DNA of 64,000 bases from Halichondria panicea (lineage: Eukaryota > Porifera > Demospongiae > Suberitida > Halichondriidae), in assembly GCF_963675165.1 (NCBI RefSeq), contig NC_087380.1, forward strand, positions 4,968,071 to 5,032,070. Direction: 5' to 3'. Of the stretch, positions 23,601 to 36,639 are shown one piece after another (positions within the stretch are counted from its first letter, which is position 1; each line of letters starts with the position of its first letter). Made by a program: the position numbers and the translations under genes. The notes under the pieces were generated by a model. That model was not told the origin of the DNA and ran no database searches. It worked only from the letters and a program-made list of their open reading frames with translations.

Positions 23601-25121
23601 TTACAATAGCGGATGTTAATTAGCATTTATGGACAGGCTGGATGCATTGGAAGACTTCCATCCTTCTTTTGCGAGAAACACAAGGGTTATTCTGTTACAT
23701 TTAATATGTATTATGTATGTACATGGGATGATAGCTAGAGCACCCTTTTACAATTAATGTACCTGTTATTGGGCAAGCCTGCAGCTTCTCCAGGGCCTCT
23801 ATTAGTTCTCTCTCACTCGCTTGTACTCTACACAGCAGCTCCTCAAACGTGTACTGTAAGTACAACGAGAAGTAAAAGCAGCCTGACTATGCAACTGATG
23901 CCTTTGATTAAAGTAATGGACTCAAGTAATCCTACATGTAGTTGTTGCAAAGCAGTTAATCTTCCGTGCAGTGGATGATGTGTACCTTTGCTGGACCTCT
24001 ACTCTTTTTTGACGATCTCTGCTCGCTGACCTGTAACTCCTTACCGACGTCCTCTTCATACTCTTGACCTCGGTAGGGGACCTCAGAGAGCAGTTGCTTC
24101 AGTTTCTCAGTTCTAGGGCGAATTGGTCGCAATTCCAGATAGCTGGACAAACTGCCAGTTACCTACAAGTAGTGGGGAGGATATAAATAGAGAGCCATAT
24201 TCAACAGGGATGCTGAGATCGAGTCGTGTAGGTGAGCATTTAGGGTGGTGACATCATCCTTTTTACTGTAGAAGGACATATGTATGTAGTACACTACTCA
24301 CCTCTACATTAAGAATGGAGCCTTCTTCAGTATCACTGAAATCTGTGATAATATATTTTGAATTCCCACATTATCAGTACATGAATAACACTACCATTGA
24401 GACACTGAATTAAGAGTTCGTAGAGCGTGTAAGTGATATCAATGGGGAACTATAGCATGTATCAGGAGTGCATGCGCAGGCATGTATGTAAAATAGTCAA
24501 TAAGAAATTCAGCAGCTTCTACACAACTAATTGTGCAGCAGATTTGATCGCACCATTGTCTCCACGGAGGCGAAGAGAGGGAGTGAGGAGGAGCATGTTG
24601 GATGTGTCAGCTGCCCTTAGTTCAAATGTCTGGTCCTCAGTACACAGGACGGCATCATCACTAGCCTCACCACGAATCACAACACTGCAAGTGAATTAAT
24701 GTGTATACATGTAAATACAGGGTACAAGTAGCCTTGTTCATCCTAAATAAATGCTCTAATGATTGAACTACTACTAATTGTGACAGATGGTAGCCAACTT
24801 GGCTTGTGAGAAGCCTTAGATACTAACCAGTTGTACGAACAGATATATACGGTTTATAGTATCAAATGCACCCACACACCTTTTTCCATTGCTGAGAGAA
24901 GAGAGGACTTGTGGTGGCACCTCGAGCAATTTGTAGTCTTCAGTGTTGAGCATTGGGCTGAACCTGAGCAGCTGCACTGGTCCCTGTGTACTAGTGAGGC
25001 CGGCCGCTTGGGCTGCACCCCTCACCTGTTCCGCAGTACGTGTAAGAGAGGTAGAGGGGGTGGAAGTGGGGGACGTTAAACTTGTGGGTGTGAGGAAACT
25101 CTCCATCAGAGATCTGTGCAT
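20676..25121 (-). CDS. DSCC1: Sister chromatid cohesion protein DCC1
   Basis: Subunit of the CTF18 clamp-loader variant, which loads PCNA and supports sister chromatid cohesion. Twelve exons: 25121..24880, 24684..24554, 24342..24302, 24162..23986, 23853..23763, 23522..23384, 23076..23021, 22890..22814, 22534..22457, 22041..21956, 21520..21458 and 20793..20676, giving 432 residues (human 393). Signatures: VVIRGEASDDAVLCTEDQTF, ADTSNMLL, YLELRPIRPRTEKLKQLLSE, VQASERELIEAL, GYWRVFDADY, EHCLNCYG, SWRQSVPDGMDTSLDQLE, LADMTSAPPVIWHFP, IFEVRERWTHKEIEPYI and a C-terminal LLLKHTR. The match covers the whole length. The true start could be the internal Met at 25106; the first residues are not conserved. 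Confidence 0.93.
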
Positions 25122-27568
25122 GCGAGAAGACAGCTGGGTAAATTTAATGGCCTGATTTTTTCACAACAGATCACATGAAAATGAAGACGTACCTGCGTAC
25201 TAAGCTAGCTGGTTTAAAATATAGGAGATGAGTAAAATCAGGAGTTCAAATAAACTCCTGGTAAAATGGATGTATGTCACAATAAGATACCTTCTAGGCG
25301 AGTTCATACAGCTGTTGTGGTCAGAACCGTATGTACACATACACCCATTTGTTGTTGATGGGGAAACATTTGTATGGGGTTAGGGCACGTTGCGTATACC
25401 GTCGTGATGCAACTTGTTTGCTGCTAGATTTTAGTGCCATATACATGTATACTAATAGCAACCGTCAAATATGGATAAGAGCTCCTACAACGTGAGCTGA
25501 GCTGGCTCTGCAGTGTGTTGATGCAGTAGAACCCTGTCACACTGTCAGCCAAATCACCCACCACATTAATTTTATAATTATAGCTGCACCACCTGTGGGG
25601 GATTTTTTGACCAATTCATTTGCCTTGATCAAACGTACAATCTAGTTTTTTTACAGATGAACGTTTACTGGTAACGTCTCGTGAATTGTGGGGCAGTGTC
25701 AAATACATGACCAGGCTTCCTACTAATCTTACACTACGATTACACTATGAATACAAAGATAAAATGACCATGAAAGTCAATCTCAACAAAACATTGGATT
25801 AATTACTTGGGGAAATTTGACGAATAAAGTAAATGATTTTTAATGGATAACATCAGGAATATCATGCACTCCTGATAACATGCACAGGCTCTGGAAGCCA
25901 AACCCTAATAGACACTAACATTCATTTGTAATGACTGGAACAACAAACCATGGCAACATTTCCATACATATATACCAAGAATTAATACAAGCTATCAATC
26001 AACATGCAGAGTCTGTATAAGCATACAGTCAAGGAAATGCATCCTCCCATTTGACACTTGGTACTGTGTACACTACCTAAACAACATTAACCATAGCAAC
26101 TAAAGGGTGTATTATTATTGTTTATACACGTATAGTTAACAACCTAGTATTTACAAGCCACATACGTACCTGCATGTGCATGCACCCTAATTAGTAGGGA
26201 CACACAATGTGATTAAGCAAGGTGTTCTCAAGGAGATTAAGTTTATACATGTCAAGTGATATACTACGGGGAGCGTTTTAATGGCTAGGCATTTTGTACA
26301 TATAGCTATGACCACCAGGTGTAGGGAACACTTCTAAGGTGGGAGAAACACAGTGCATTACGTCATTTAACACCAAAGTTATTTTAGTATGGTAGTACAT
26401 GGTAGCACACCATAATTATTCCAGGGTCTCTGATAAGTAATCAGAGTCATACAGAGTCATACAAAGGTAAACTTGCTGTGGTTACAGTACATTGTTAGCT
26501 AAGAGGTTGGTAAGGTGAGTACTTCCTGAACCGTAGACGAAGCCTTACCAATGCACTCATTGTATTTATAGGGTTTACACTAGCACTTGAGAGCATTCTC
26601 TTGCACGGAGTATTGCACAAGTACAACACCAAGCTAGTACAATCAGTGCTCTAATAGCTAATACAAGTTTCAAGCAACACTTTGATCTGAGCAGAGCTTA
26701 GGTTACAAATTGTTTGCCTCATCAGTTGGAGGACTATATAGCTACCATCATCAAAACCTGAGGTCAGTGCTAGCAGGGTAAGTGCATGCTGTATGCTGTA
26801 GCATAGCAATTCAATACCAGTAGAGACAGGACAGAGTATGCTCCTGGTTGGTTTAATGATAACTTGTGCTTAGCTGCATGGGTAATAATTAAGCAGTGGC
26901 ACTATGAATAGCATAACTTACATCACATACATAGACTAGCAGGGAGAGTTGTTACATCATGCTCAGCCTTCCTTGGTTTGAAACGTTTAGTACAAGAAAC
27001 AGGCAAACCTAAAGCGCTATAGTGTTAGTACATCCCTAATTTGAACGTGCTAGCAAGGCTCGCAGCTGCAAATGAGCTAACAACACCTTTCTTTGTAGTC
27101 TCGTGGTCCGGACTCCATTGGACTAGTTTACGCACATTAGCACTAGAGACTATAATTATGCTATAACATAAGTTTGTTGTTCACTAGGGATATAGGAAGA
27201 ATCAACACTGGAAACGTGCGTAGGCTCAAAACAGAAGCATACTTCAGATGATTTAGATATGAGCACAATACTCATCCTGACCGTTTATAGTGATAATACC
27301 ACTCATCGTCTTCACGTGAATAAGATGGTCACAGAACTACATTATCTACAAGTCTTAACTTACAACAATGTATCTATAGCAATTGTAACTATAGTTATAA
27401 GAGTTATTGTACGTACAAAGTAACAATTGTAGCAAGCCCTGGGCATGCGCTTAATTTAGAAACCACTGTAAAAACAGCTCACAACAATGTAAATAAAATT
27501 ACATGTGCATGCATGTACTAACTCCAAAATTCTTTATTATCAGACTATACATGTAGATCGGTATGATA

Positions 27569-27821
27569 CGGTGGCCCTGAGTTGTACTCCTAGTTGATAG
27601 TCATACTTGATAGTTCAAACGCGTAGTTGGTAGTTTCGCAGTTGCTACTAGATAGTTCAAACGCGTAGTTCGCAGTTGCTACGTACTTGATAGTTCAAAC
27701 GCGTAGTTGCTACTTCGCAGTTGCTACTTGATAGTTCAAACGTGTAGTTGCTACTTCACAGTTGCTACTTGATAGTTCAAAACTGCCAACTACCAACTAG
27801 GAGTAGCACTCAGGGCCACCG
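27569..27821. mobile_element. TIR element with TA flanks and internal minisatellite
   Basis: The left end CGGTGGCCCTGAGT plus ACTCCTAGTTG (27569-27601) mirrors the right end CTAGGAGTAGCACTCAGGG plus CCACCG (27789-27821) over about 33 bp. TA flanks both ends, as with Tc1/mariner-type insertions. The interior is four imperfect copies of a roughly 40-55-bp unit containing TTGATAGTTCAAACGCGTAG and TTCGCAGTTGCTAC. Confidence 0.75.
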
Positions 27822-28753
27822 TAGTATGACGTATACATACATGCACAAATTATAAGAGTGTGTCCAAGTTTGATATCAAGCATCTTAAGGTGGGTGAAAT
27901 TGGCAAGAGAGCTACGTCAAAATAAGTGATATCACAGTGCACAGTATGGTTTCTGTTGTAAGCTAGGTATATACTCTATTACTAACCCTTTGAAAAGGAT
28001 TATACCGGTATTATCGTTTAGTAGCAAACAGATCAGATACTAATTTCCTGCTCTTTTATATTCACAAACATGTGACAGCAAGGTGTCTATATATCTCATC
28101 CACCATTCTGGAGCCAAGTACACTTAGCTAACAAATGCTATATTTAGGCTCAAGGTCATGCTGAAACAGGAAGGGAATGTAGGGAAGTTTGGCCAGTTCC
28201 TGTCACAAGTCCCCCTCCGGCATGTCTGGATTTAAAAAGAAACGCAATAACATCATTAACTTTTGCGCATGCGCACACACTGTTCCATAAGCTTCACACC
28301 TACTTACAACTTTGCAAGCAAACCTAAACTTAATTATTATCGTGTTAACATTCGTCATATTCGCACCACACGCCCACATGGTAATATAGAAGCTGTATGT
28401 AGGATGGGAAACAACTACCGTATAGCTCCACATTTGTGGGAATTGGCCGTGAACAGAATTAATGGATGGCCAAAAATCTTCTTGAGAAACCTGTGAAGTG
28501 TTTGGTCCACAAAAATTTGCCGCCGGTATGCAATTACTAGTGGCCTGAAAAGGTTTAACTGAAGTTTCTCCAGTACACACAAGTGGAACCATATATAAGT
28601 TGTTAAACAGAGCAAAGTAATCGTTTATTATATAATTATACTTACATAGAGAATACTAGCTACCGTAAATTACAGTGCCACAAAATAAATGATTTTCCCG
28701 TGGCACAAATAGAAGAAGAAAAAGTTGGCGCTTAGCGATAGAACGTACAGTAA

Positions 28754-29141
28754 TACCGTAATTGATGTAATTACAGCGCCAGAAATTAATTCCACTTCTG
28801 AGTGGCGCATCTTTTAGACCACAAAATATTGCGTTCAGCACAACTGGCGCTATGTTCTACAGCTAGTAAGAATTTGTAGAGAAAATGGGCATGGTCTAGC
28901 TCAGTTTCACTTGCTAGCTGCACCACCGTTGAGAGCTGAATGACTCATGACGTTTATTGACTGTAGTAGACAACTGTTTAGAAGTGTGAAGGGTCAACGA
29001 TGCAGAAAGATTGTCTTGATGTCTCAAACAAGCCTTTTTATAAGTGCCAGAAAAAATAATTCTAGCAACGGTTGGCCCATTTTTAGGACCGAAAAATTAT
29101 GCTGATGCTGACATGGCGCTGTAATTACATCAATTACGGCA
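28754..29141. mobile_element. MITE-like inverted-repeat element
   Basis: TACCGTAATTGATGTAATTA continuing CAGCGCCA (28754-28781) is mirrored by TGGCGCTG plus TAATTACATCAATTACGG (29113-29140). A related GTAAATTACAGTGCCAC motif sits outside at 28665 and GTGGTGCTGTAATTAG at 29252, so it may be nested in an older relative. Confidence 0.65.
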
Positions 29142-29570
29142 GTAGCAACCGTTCCATGACGTTGAGCAATCAGACGTATACTCAATTTCAGACAGGCTGC
29201 GTTCACTATAATTTACCTAAGTGCCAGCAATATAGCGCTTTTCTATTAGGGTGGTGCTGTAATTAGAAGAAAGGTACTGCCATGCCCACAGTGTTAAGAG
29301 TTTTATGTTCAGTTGGTAAAGGGTCATTAGATCTTTGTGTTAATAACAAGTTGTAGCTCAACAAATTTTATAGAGGTGCTCATTTGTGATGCATTTTTAA
29401 TTTGCACTTACAGATTTGTGATCCTCTCAGCTAGATAGCTACCTCAGACCCCTATATGCTCAGAGGCTAGACTGTGCACACCGGCACCATGCACATCATA
29501 CAGTCCATCCTCTTTATCTTTACAGGAGACTCCCCAAAGTGAAACCTGTCTAATTAAAGGAAATTACGTC

Positions 29571-32500
29571 ATGAGCATGATCGCCCAACCCGTGTTCAGT
29601 AAAAGTCCTCGAACTTCGGTGACTTCAGTCAACTCAATCAAGCTATACTCGAACTCGAACTCTAGCTCTTCTGCAGCTGAAGGGCTCGGCAACTCAGCGT
29701 CCAAATATACTTACACTTCGTACAGTGACTACACAGCTTCGCTTAAGAGAGACAAAGCTCAACCCAGTCAAAGCATGACCGATGCCGTTCGCCAGTCAAA
29801 CAAGGCAGCCATCTTGGCTGTTGGAGAGGAGCTACGCATTTTGCTGCACGAAGAAGACCCACCAATGATAAAGGACCGACGATTCCACCTGCGCTCCTAC
29901 CCGCAGTCTTTTGTTGGCTCAGAAATGGTGGATTGGTTGCTCAAGAAGGGGGAAGTGGAGACCAGGGCAGAGGCTGTCCAGATGATGCAGAAACTGGTGG
30001 ACTATGGAGTAATGCATCATGGTGAGGCTCAAGTAGCACAGTGTCTGTGTATTGTATAAATAAGGTAAAGTAAAGTGAGTACCTGGAGCCATAGTTTTAT
30101 TTTATACAGTATTGAAAGGCTAATAGTGAATTACATGAAAGCATGAAAGAGTCAAGTGTTGATCGATTCCCTTTGGTAGTCTGTCACATGAGTGCTTTGA
30201 CGTTCATAAAATTTGCATCAGCAATGCTTTTAGACTGCGTGTTTGGTTTCACATAGATAATAGTGATGCCTTGGCAGTTAATTGTGGTGGGTTGCTCAGT
30301 ATATTTACAGGTGTTAAGTTAGTGTTAATCAACTTATTGATTAGAACCTTGCCGAGCCTGCCAATGTTTCTCCTTGTGCTATTAACCCCAATCTAATAAG
30401 GGATTTGCTATAATACCAAAACAACCTATTTACATGATTGGCTGTTGCATAATTTGCGAGCTGGTTTGATCTGTTTGTTGATCAGCAGTGTCAATGATTT
30501 TTGAAATTGCCTGTTCCCATTTCTCTTGGTGTTAGCTACATCCACAGGGTATACCTTGGTAGCTCTTCTGCATGCATAAGTTTTGTTATGGGAAATTGGG
30601 GTATGTTAGGGTGCAAACAAGAATAATTTTTGGGTTCCTGTGTTTCTTGACCTTTGCATTCTCCAGACCAGTTGTCTAAATATGTTCGTATTTGCTAGTG
30701 GGATGGTGTGATGCTGACCCACCTTAGCCTGTGGGTCATGCACGTATAGTTTGTTAGCAAACAAGGAGTTTTTTGGCTGCCCTCTACTCCCTTATGCCTT
30801 TGCTAGGTTTGGAATCAACATGCAAAGACTTCCTAAACTTGTGTAGCTGACACTTCCTGCCATTAGCATCGGAAACAGAACATACAAAATCCTCTCCTGG
30901 AATAATATTTGCAAACGTAATTCCAGCTATTCCCGGGTGGCCCTGTGTGCTGCTTTGTAGTTTTGGCATCACTTCCTAAAGTACATGTAACTACCACTTC
31001 CTAAAGCACGTAGCTATGAATAAAAAATAACTAACACTATTTTCAATGCAGTGTGTGATGACCATTTGTACAAAGATGATTTCCTGTTCTATCGATTTCG
31101 AAGAGATGATGGCTCTTACAAGGAGGCTGCAGACACTGCTATTCTCGCCAAGGGGCAACGTCTGTACAGCAGGTATGTGGGAGCCATATACGATAGTAGT
31201 GAGTCATCTTTGAGTAGACTGCATATGGTGTCTATAGTGTGTGCGGTATGCCATTTGTGTTTCATGCATTAAATTAATGTTAGCTGTTAACTGGTGATAA
31301 TTATAATGAATCGTTAAGTTTTTCAACACTAGTTGATAGATCTACATGGGAAGTACATGTAAACTTGTACATGGGAAAAGTGCCTCAGAGCAGGTATACT
31401 AGGGACTGAGTACACCTGCTTATTTCGTTGTCAAGTAATTGTATTGTAGTCAAGCCTTGAGGGCAAAGTTTGCTCATGCGCACTAGTATCTAAATGAGTT
31501 AGACACTGTTTTGTCGGAGTCCATGTGATTTAGAAGCCCTCAGCCACTTGTAGTATCCTCGCTACGCTCGGGATACTAAATCAGTGCCTTTGGGCTTCTA
31601 AATCCCTACACATATCCAATAATTTATACATATAAAACAAATTAACTGGTTTTCACTGTATAAGTGTGCACAGTTTACACTACTTTTGTACACGAGGTGT
31701 TACATTTACAATCATTAGTCCCTGACTAGCATACTGGCGTTTGTAGTAATTAATGTACACTTACTGTGTGTTTACATACAGGCTACAGAGTGATGGCAGC
31801 AATTTGATCCAAGATCGCAAGTATCACCTCAAATCGTACAAGCGGTGTTTTGTAGCAAAAGATTTTGTGGACTGGCTCGTTGGTAGGGGCGAAGCTACTA
31901 ATAGGCTGGATGCTGTGGACCTGGGCAAGCAGCTTGTCGATGCAGAGGTCATCAGTCATGGTGAGTTTTTGGCTGAAATATAAAACATGTATTGTACATC
32001 TATTCTGCCGTTCCTAAAATTACTTACGATGTCACCTCTTAGAGCAGTGGCAGTAAAGATACTAACTAATTAAGATGAGCTTTTTCGTCTTTCCCCCAGT
32101 TGTTGGAGACCACCACTTCAAGGATGAGTTCCTATTCTTTCGCTTCAAGCACGATGAGAAGAACAAGAAGTTTCGCGAGCGTCTCCGCTCTCGCACTGCG
32201 TCCAACTCCTTCACAGCGTCCAAGAGGTCAACAAGGTCAGAAGATGACACTGGAAGTGGTGGGAGCAGTGTGGGTAACCGTGGGTCTGGAAGCAGTTGGG
32301 GGTCACGGGGGGAATCCCCTCAGAGCGCCACACCAGAACTTGATGAGTAAGTGCTCATACGTACTGTATTCACATTTTTTGTAATGTGCTTTTAAGCCTC
32401 TATACACATAAATTTATAGTGCACAATCATGTAACCAGCCTACACTTTGCTATCCACAGGTACGTGCAGATGCAAAGTCATCAGTTGGGCCTTAAGCAGC

Positions 32501-33445
32501 CCAGTCCTAGTTCTTCTCGCTTCACTCCCTCTCCACAGCCTCCCAACTCTACACCTCCACCTCCTTCGGCAAATGTACGCTCTAATGGGGTGGCCCCTGC
32601 TGCGACCTCCACTCAGGCTGCCAGACCAGCTGCCGAAGATCTGGCTAATTTGGACAAGTACAGCAGGAGAAAAGTGGATGTAAGTTATGACTCTATGTGT
32701 ACATAGTTCTACAACAGTTGAGTTTTCTAAGGCTTTAAGCTTCTTTAGTTTGTTATAGGATATTGCAAAGTGTATATGTAGTGGAAAGCCTGTGCATATA
32801 ATCAGTTTATTTTATGACTTTTTATGACTTATGATTGACAGTGAAGTGTTGATTTTCATTTACTCTGCAAATCCGTTACAGGTTGTCAGTGATCCTGTTG
32901 GCTATGGATTCGTAATCCGAGGCTCTCGACCAGTTTATGTTCACAGTGTGGATCCTAATGGACCTGCAGCTGCTGCTGGTCTTAAGGTGAGGTTCTACAA
33001 TATTCTACAATCTGTTGAATTAAGTGTGTATGCTTGTGCTCGTGGATGTTGTTTGTGTCTTTCAATTAAGGTAGAGTACCATTTCCTTTTTAACAAATGG
33101 AATTCCTAGTTCTGCCTTCACTTTGATCCTAAGTGCTTACAGTACATATATGTACATCCTCAATCTGCATACACCCTCGAACCCACACGATCCTAAGTGC
33201 ATGCTGTGATATGTACATGCAGTTACATGTATGTAAATCCTCAATCTGCATACGTCTTGGACCACACAACACTACTCATATCATGTGTCTATACTGTTTC
33301 GTTTTCCCTACAGGAGGGAGAATATCTGTTCTCTGTAAATGATCAGTCTGTGCTTCAAGCCTCACACACTGACGCTGCTCGTATCATTCTCATGGGCTCC
33401 AGCACGGCATTCCTCGTTACTCTAGTACCCAAAGACATTCAATAG
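29571..33445 (+). CDS. DEPTOR: DEPTOR: DEP-DEP-PDZ regulator of mTOR
   Basis: Cytosolic mTOR-binding inhibitor family. Seven coding exons: 29571..30021, 31052..31172, 31782..31960, 32100..32346, 32460..32679, 32882..32986 and 33314..33445, giving 484 residues (human 409). Domains in order: a Ser/Thr-rich N-terminus (~1-75); DEP1 (~85-190) with DRRFHLRSYPQSFVGSEMVD and DDHLYKDDFLFYRFRRDD; DEP2 (~205-290) with DRKYHLKSYKRCFVAKDFVD and DHHFKDEFLFFRFKHDE; a long Ser/Pro-rich linker with SASELDE-like text ATPELDE; and PDZ (~407-484) with GYGFVIRGSRPVYVHSVD and ILMGSSTAFLVTLVP. The two DEPs share the FLFxRF ending. The linker is where mammalian phosphorylation and degron sites lie; a classic SSGYFS degron is not seen. 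Start chosen as the first ATG of the open exon. Confidence 0.94.
31499..31612 (+). repeat. Inverted-repeat family C, half copy
   Basis: Reads TTAGACACTGTTT, GATTTAGAAGCCCTCAG, GCTACGCTCGGGATACTA and TTTGGGCTTCTAAATC. It resembles the full palindromic copy at 60006-60138 but lacks the right terminal arm. It lies in DEPTOR intron 2. Confidence 0.6.
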
Positions 33446-33754
33446 TCAATTTATTATTAGTTTTGTGTTTATGTATGTGTCGCGATTCCATTTTTGTACA
33501 CATGTATCATTTTTTTTCGTTGTGTGACGTTATGTTATTGTATGACGTATAATAATGAACAACATATCGTGCAAATCTGAAGCCTCAGGACCACGCCTTT
33601 CCAGCTTCGATCACGTGCGAGCAATGACCACACCCAGTTAATTAATAATTGCTGATTACTTGATAATTCTATTACAAGCTCACCAAAGCACATCTCTTTA
33701 CTTTGTCAAGAACATACTTGTTGTCTGAAAGCTGATTAATTCTGACTAACAGAG

Positions 33755-35740
33755 ATGGCATCAGGGGAAGTAGATGTACTGTTCGAAGTCAGGAACTCCT
33801 TTTTCCTTGGTAACTACCAGCACTGTATAACAGAGGCACAAAAAGTCAAGGTACTTTATTTAATAAAAGTAAAGTATTTAAACGACTCACTAAATAGTGC
33901 TGACCTACTTACACACAGCCTTCGACAGCAGCTGTTGCCATGGAGAGAGACGTTCTTATGTACAGATCATACATTTCCCAGGTATTTACTAAGTCGAGGT
34001 CTCGCGTTTATATACCGCACCGTATAGCACGAGGGTATAAATGTTTGCGGTTTTCGCTATACCCACAAATTTAATATCGCATGCAGCAGCAGAAAGGCTG
34101 CTATTCCGCGAAAATGTATACCCTCGAAATATACCCGCTATACGGTAACTACATGTACAATGCTGAAAAGCTATAAATAAACTGTGTTGTACTGTGTAGA
34201 AAAAATTTGCTGTTGTATTGGATGAGGTGACGAGCTCATCGTCAGCTGAGCTGCAGGCAGTCAAGATGTTAGCTGGGTACCTGCAAGGCCCGTCAAAGAG
34301 GTTTGTCGTAATCACGTTGTAGCTCCCTCCAGTGTGTTATGTACATTTGCACTGCATTTGATGTGGATTGTAAGGCCAATTGTATATAGTTACACTTTAT
34401 GCTCGGTCTTAACGCACGTCTCATGATCTGGTGAGTTGGATACATGTCCTCACTGATTACGTATTGTGCAGGGATGGCATATTGAAGCAATTAGAAACCA
34501 AACTGACCAGCGGTGTAGACAATGATGTATTCATTCTCATGGCAGCCTCAATCTACTACAATGAACAAGTAAAGAGACATTTAACTTGCAGGAAATTATC
34601 AGTTTACGTGTGCATTTATTAATCTCACATTATGCTAGGCATTGTATATTCCTTCAACACAGAATTACGAGTCTGCTCTGCGATGTTTGAACCAGAGTGA
34701 CAGTCTAGAGGGAGCCTCAATGAGAGTGCAGATATACCTGGCCATGCACAGAGTTGACCTGGCCAAGTAAGCATACATGTAGCAGATAATTATTTTGCTT
34801 GGTCTCAGAGGTTTGTATATAATTACACTCTGAAAAGATGCATTTGACCTGAGCTGTGCTAATTAATATGTATGGATAAACACTCAGGAAAGAGCTCAAG
34901 ACAATGCAAGAGAAAGATGATGATGCAACTCTCACTCAGCTCTCCCTCGCCTGGTTCAACCTGGCAGTAGGTGGAGACAAGTATCAGGATGCTTACTACA
35001 TTTTCCAGGAAATGGCTGACAAGACCACATCTACTTCCTTGCTCATTAACGGTCAGGCTGCTAGCTACATGGCCCAGGGAAAGTTTGACGAAGCGGAGGG
35101 ATTGTTGCAGGAGGCGCTCACGAAGGACAGTAACAATTCTGAGACACTTATTAATCTTATTGTAGTCTCTCAACATCTTGGGAAACCTTCAGAGGTAGAG
35201 TAAAAAGTGTTGCATATATTCAGTAATAAGATAAATTTGGTTTCAGGTTGCTAAGAGGTATTTGTCTCAGCTCAAGGACGGGCATGCAAACCACCCATTT
35301 GTTCAGGAGTATACAAAGAAGGTATAGTCATGCTTGCTATTTTGATGGGAATTATCGTAAGTAAATCTGTTTCGCCCAGTGTAAAGTTCAAACAGGGTGG
35401 CCACTGGCCAGACTATGGCGAAGGGGAGGGGCAGTATTATGTACACATGTTTCTTGCTATTATTTGGATCAATGTCCTCAAACACATGCCCTATATATAG
35501 CTGACAGGTACAATAATTATATAACCACAATAGAGGGAATCTGTACAGCCCTTGACTTTCCCTAGCTATAGCAGCTCAATTACCTAATCCCCGCCCTATT
35601 CTTTACTGTGTAGAGGAAACACTGGTAAATTGTATATACTCTGGGCTGTAAGTGTAATTATGTACTTTGGTGCTTAACAAATGCAGGAAGAAAACTTCGA
35701 CCACCTGGCAGCTCAATATTCAGCTTCAGTTTCACGTTAG
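33755..35740 (+). CDS. COPE: Coatomer subunit epsilon
   Basis: COPI coat subunit (TPR-like alpha-solenoid) acting in Golgi-to-ER transport. Eight exons: 33755..33850, 33919..33981, 34200..34300, 34472..34568, 34663..34766, 34888..35194, 35247..35321 and 35687..35740, giving 298 residues (human 308). Signatures: [123 protein letters not shown] and HPFVQEY. Start chosen by alignment of [14 protein letters not shown] with the family N-terminus. It follows DEPTOR on the same strand by 309 bp. Confidence 0.95.
34012..34147. mobile_element. Palindromic family D element in COPE intron 2
   Basis: The right end reads CGAAATATACCCGCTATACG-GTA. The left end is a damaged inverted copy (CCGTATAG, then GAGGGTATAAATG). 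The interior contains ATCGCATGCAGCAGCAGAAA and CTGCTATTCCGCG. The same family occurs at 38034, 38471, 39523 and 51842. Confidence 0.75.
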
Positions 35741-36440
35741 TTTACAATCCTTTTATTGATTATTTGATTTCTTGACCACGTGCTATAAGTAAGTACTACA
35801 TCTTTTTTGATCAGAGATGGCCTAGCTTTTTCCATGTGTACTTTTGAAATAACCTGTGAACTGACTGTTGTACATGTATTACGATTGCATTGATCATTAA
35901 ATACATGTCGCATATGTAACTGTGAAAATTAACCGTATGTAATGTTAATTTGGCTAACATTTTAGTTTTGGTCGGTAACATGTTCAGGATTGCACAATAG
36001 TCAGATACAGGAATCTTCTGTAAAACCCTGTGTAGGTTTGTAGGTTTTGCCAAGGGCGTCGATCGCCCTTGGTATTACTTGTACCTGAGGACCTGCACCA
36101 AATGCACCGTAAATTGTAATTGTGTGCGCAAGTCCTCTTTGTACTGCTACTGCTCTGCTTTAGTACTATAGTGTGTAGGACACAATCATTGATTCCGTCA
36201 TTAATTTTGTTTTACAAGTCCACGGTGGGAAGTTGTCATTTAACAAATGCTGGCATGTTTACCTGTAGCCAAGATTTTAGTTTCAATTACAACTTCTGAA
36301 CTAAGTAAACAAAAGGCGCCGGCACGATAGCACCAGAATGTTTTCAAAACGTTAAAGTATACATCACAGAATAATTTGTGCACCTCCGTGCACACACTTA
36401 ATCATTCGTTGTGCTGTGGGCTCTCATTAATCCGGTCACC

Positions 36441-36577
36441 CTTGAAAAAATGCAGTTTGGCTGGAATAGCGAAGTAGCTGCGGCTAAAAAGTGCTCTCTA
36501 CCTCGAATGTAATGACTAATTTGCGGTTCTGTCTCCGCAGCCACTTCGCTAATTCCAGCCAAACTGCATTTTTCCAA
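36441..36577. mobile_element. Small MITE with ~42-bp TIRs
   Basis: CTTGAAAAAATGCAGTTTGG plus CTGGAATAGCGAAGTAGCTG (36441-36483) is mirrored by CAGCCACTTCGCTAATTCC plus AGCCAAACTGCATTTTTCC (36534-36577). The spacer is about 50 bp. A diverged arm-like stretch lies at 531-585. Confidence 0.75.
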
Positions 36578-36639
36578 GTCATTAAAATAATGATTCTTTA
36601 TTTACATTATGTAAGTGTAATCTATGCCAAACCACACCC

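Larger units (their letters stand above)
25122..29570. other. Non-coding gap between divergent DSCC1 and DEPTOR
   Basis: 4.4 kb, AT-rich, with no convincing exon. It should contain the DSCC1 promoter, the DEPTOR promoter and possibly a DEPTOR 5' UTR exon (an acceptor-like TTTACAG lies near 29520). Two inverted-repeat elements are listed separately. Open frames near 28203-28592 match nothing I know. Confidence 0.5.

Noticed and set aside
27560-27830. CRISPR-like spacing of repeats
   Set aside because: Units are imperfect minisatellite copies inside an inverted-repeat element in eukaryotic DNA; spacers are not unique. No CRISPR array anywhere in the window.
28203-28592. 129-codon minus-strand open frame with overlapping plus-strand frame
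   Set aside because: No recognisable motif, no splice context and no domain; it lies in repeat-rich DNA between DSCC1 and DEPTOR. Probably chance.
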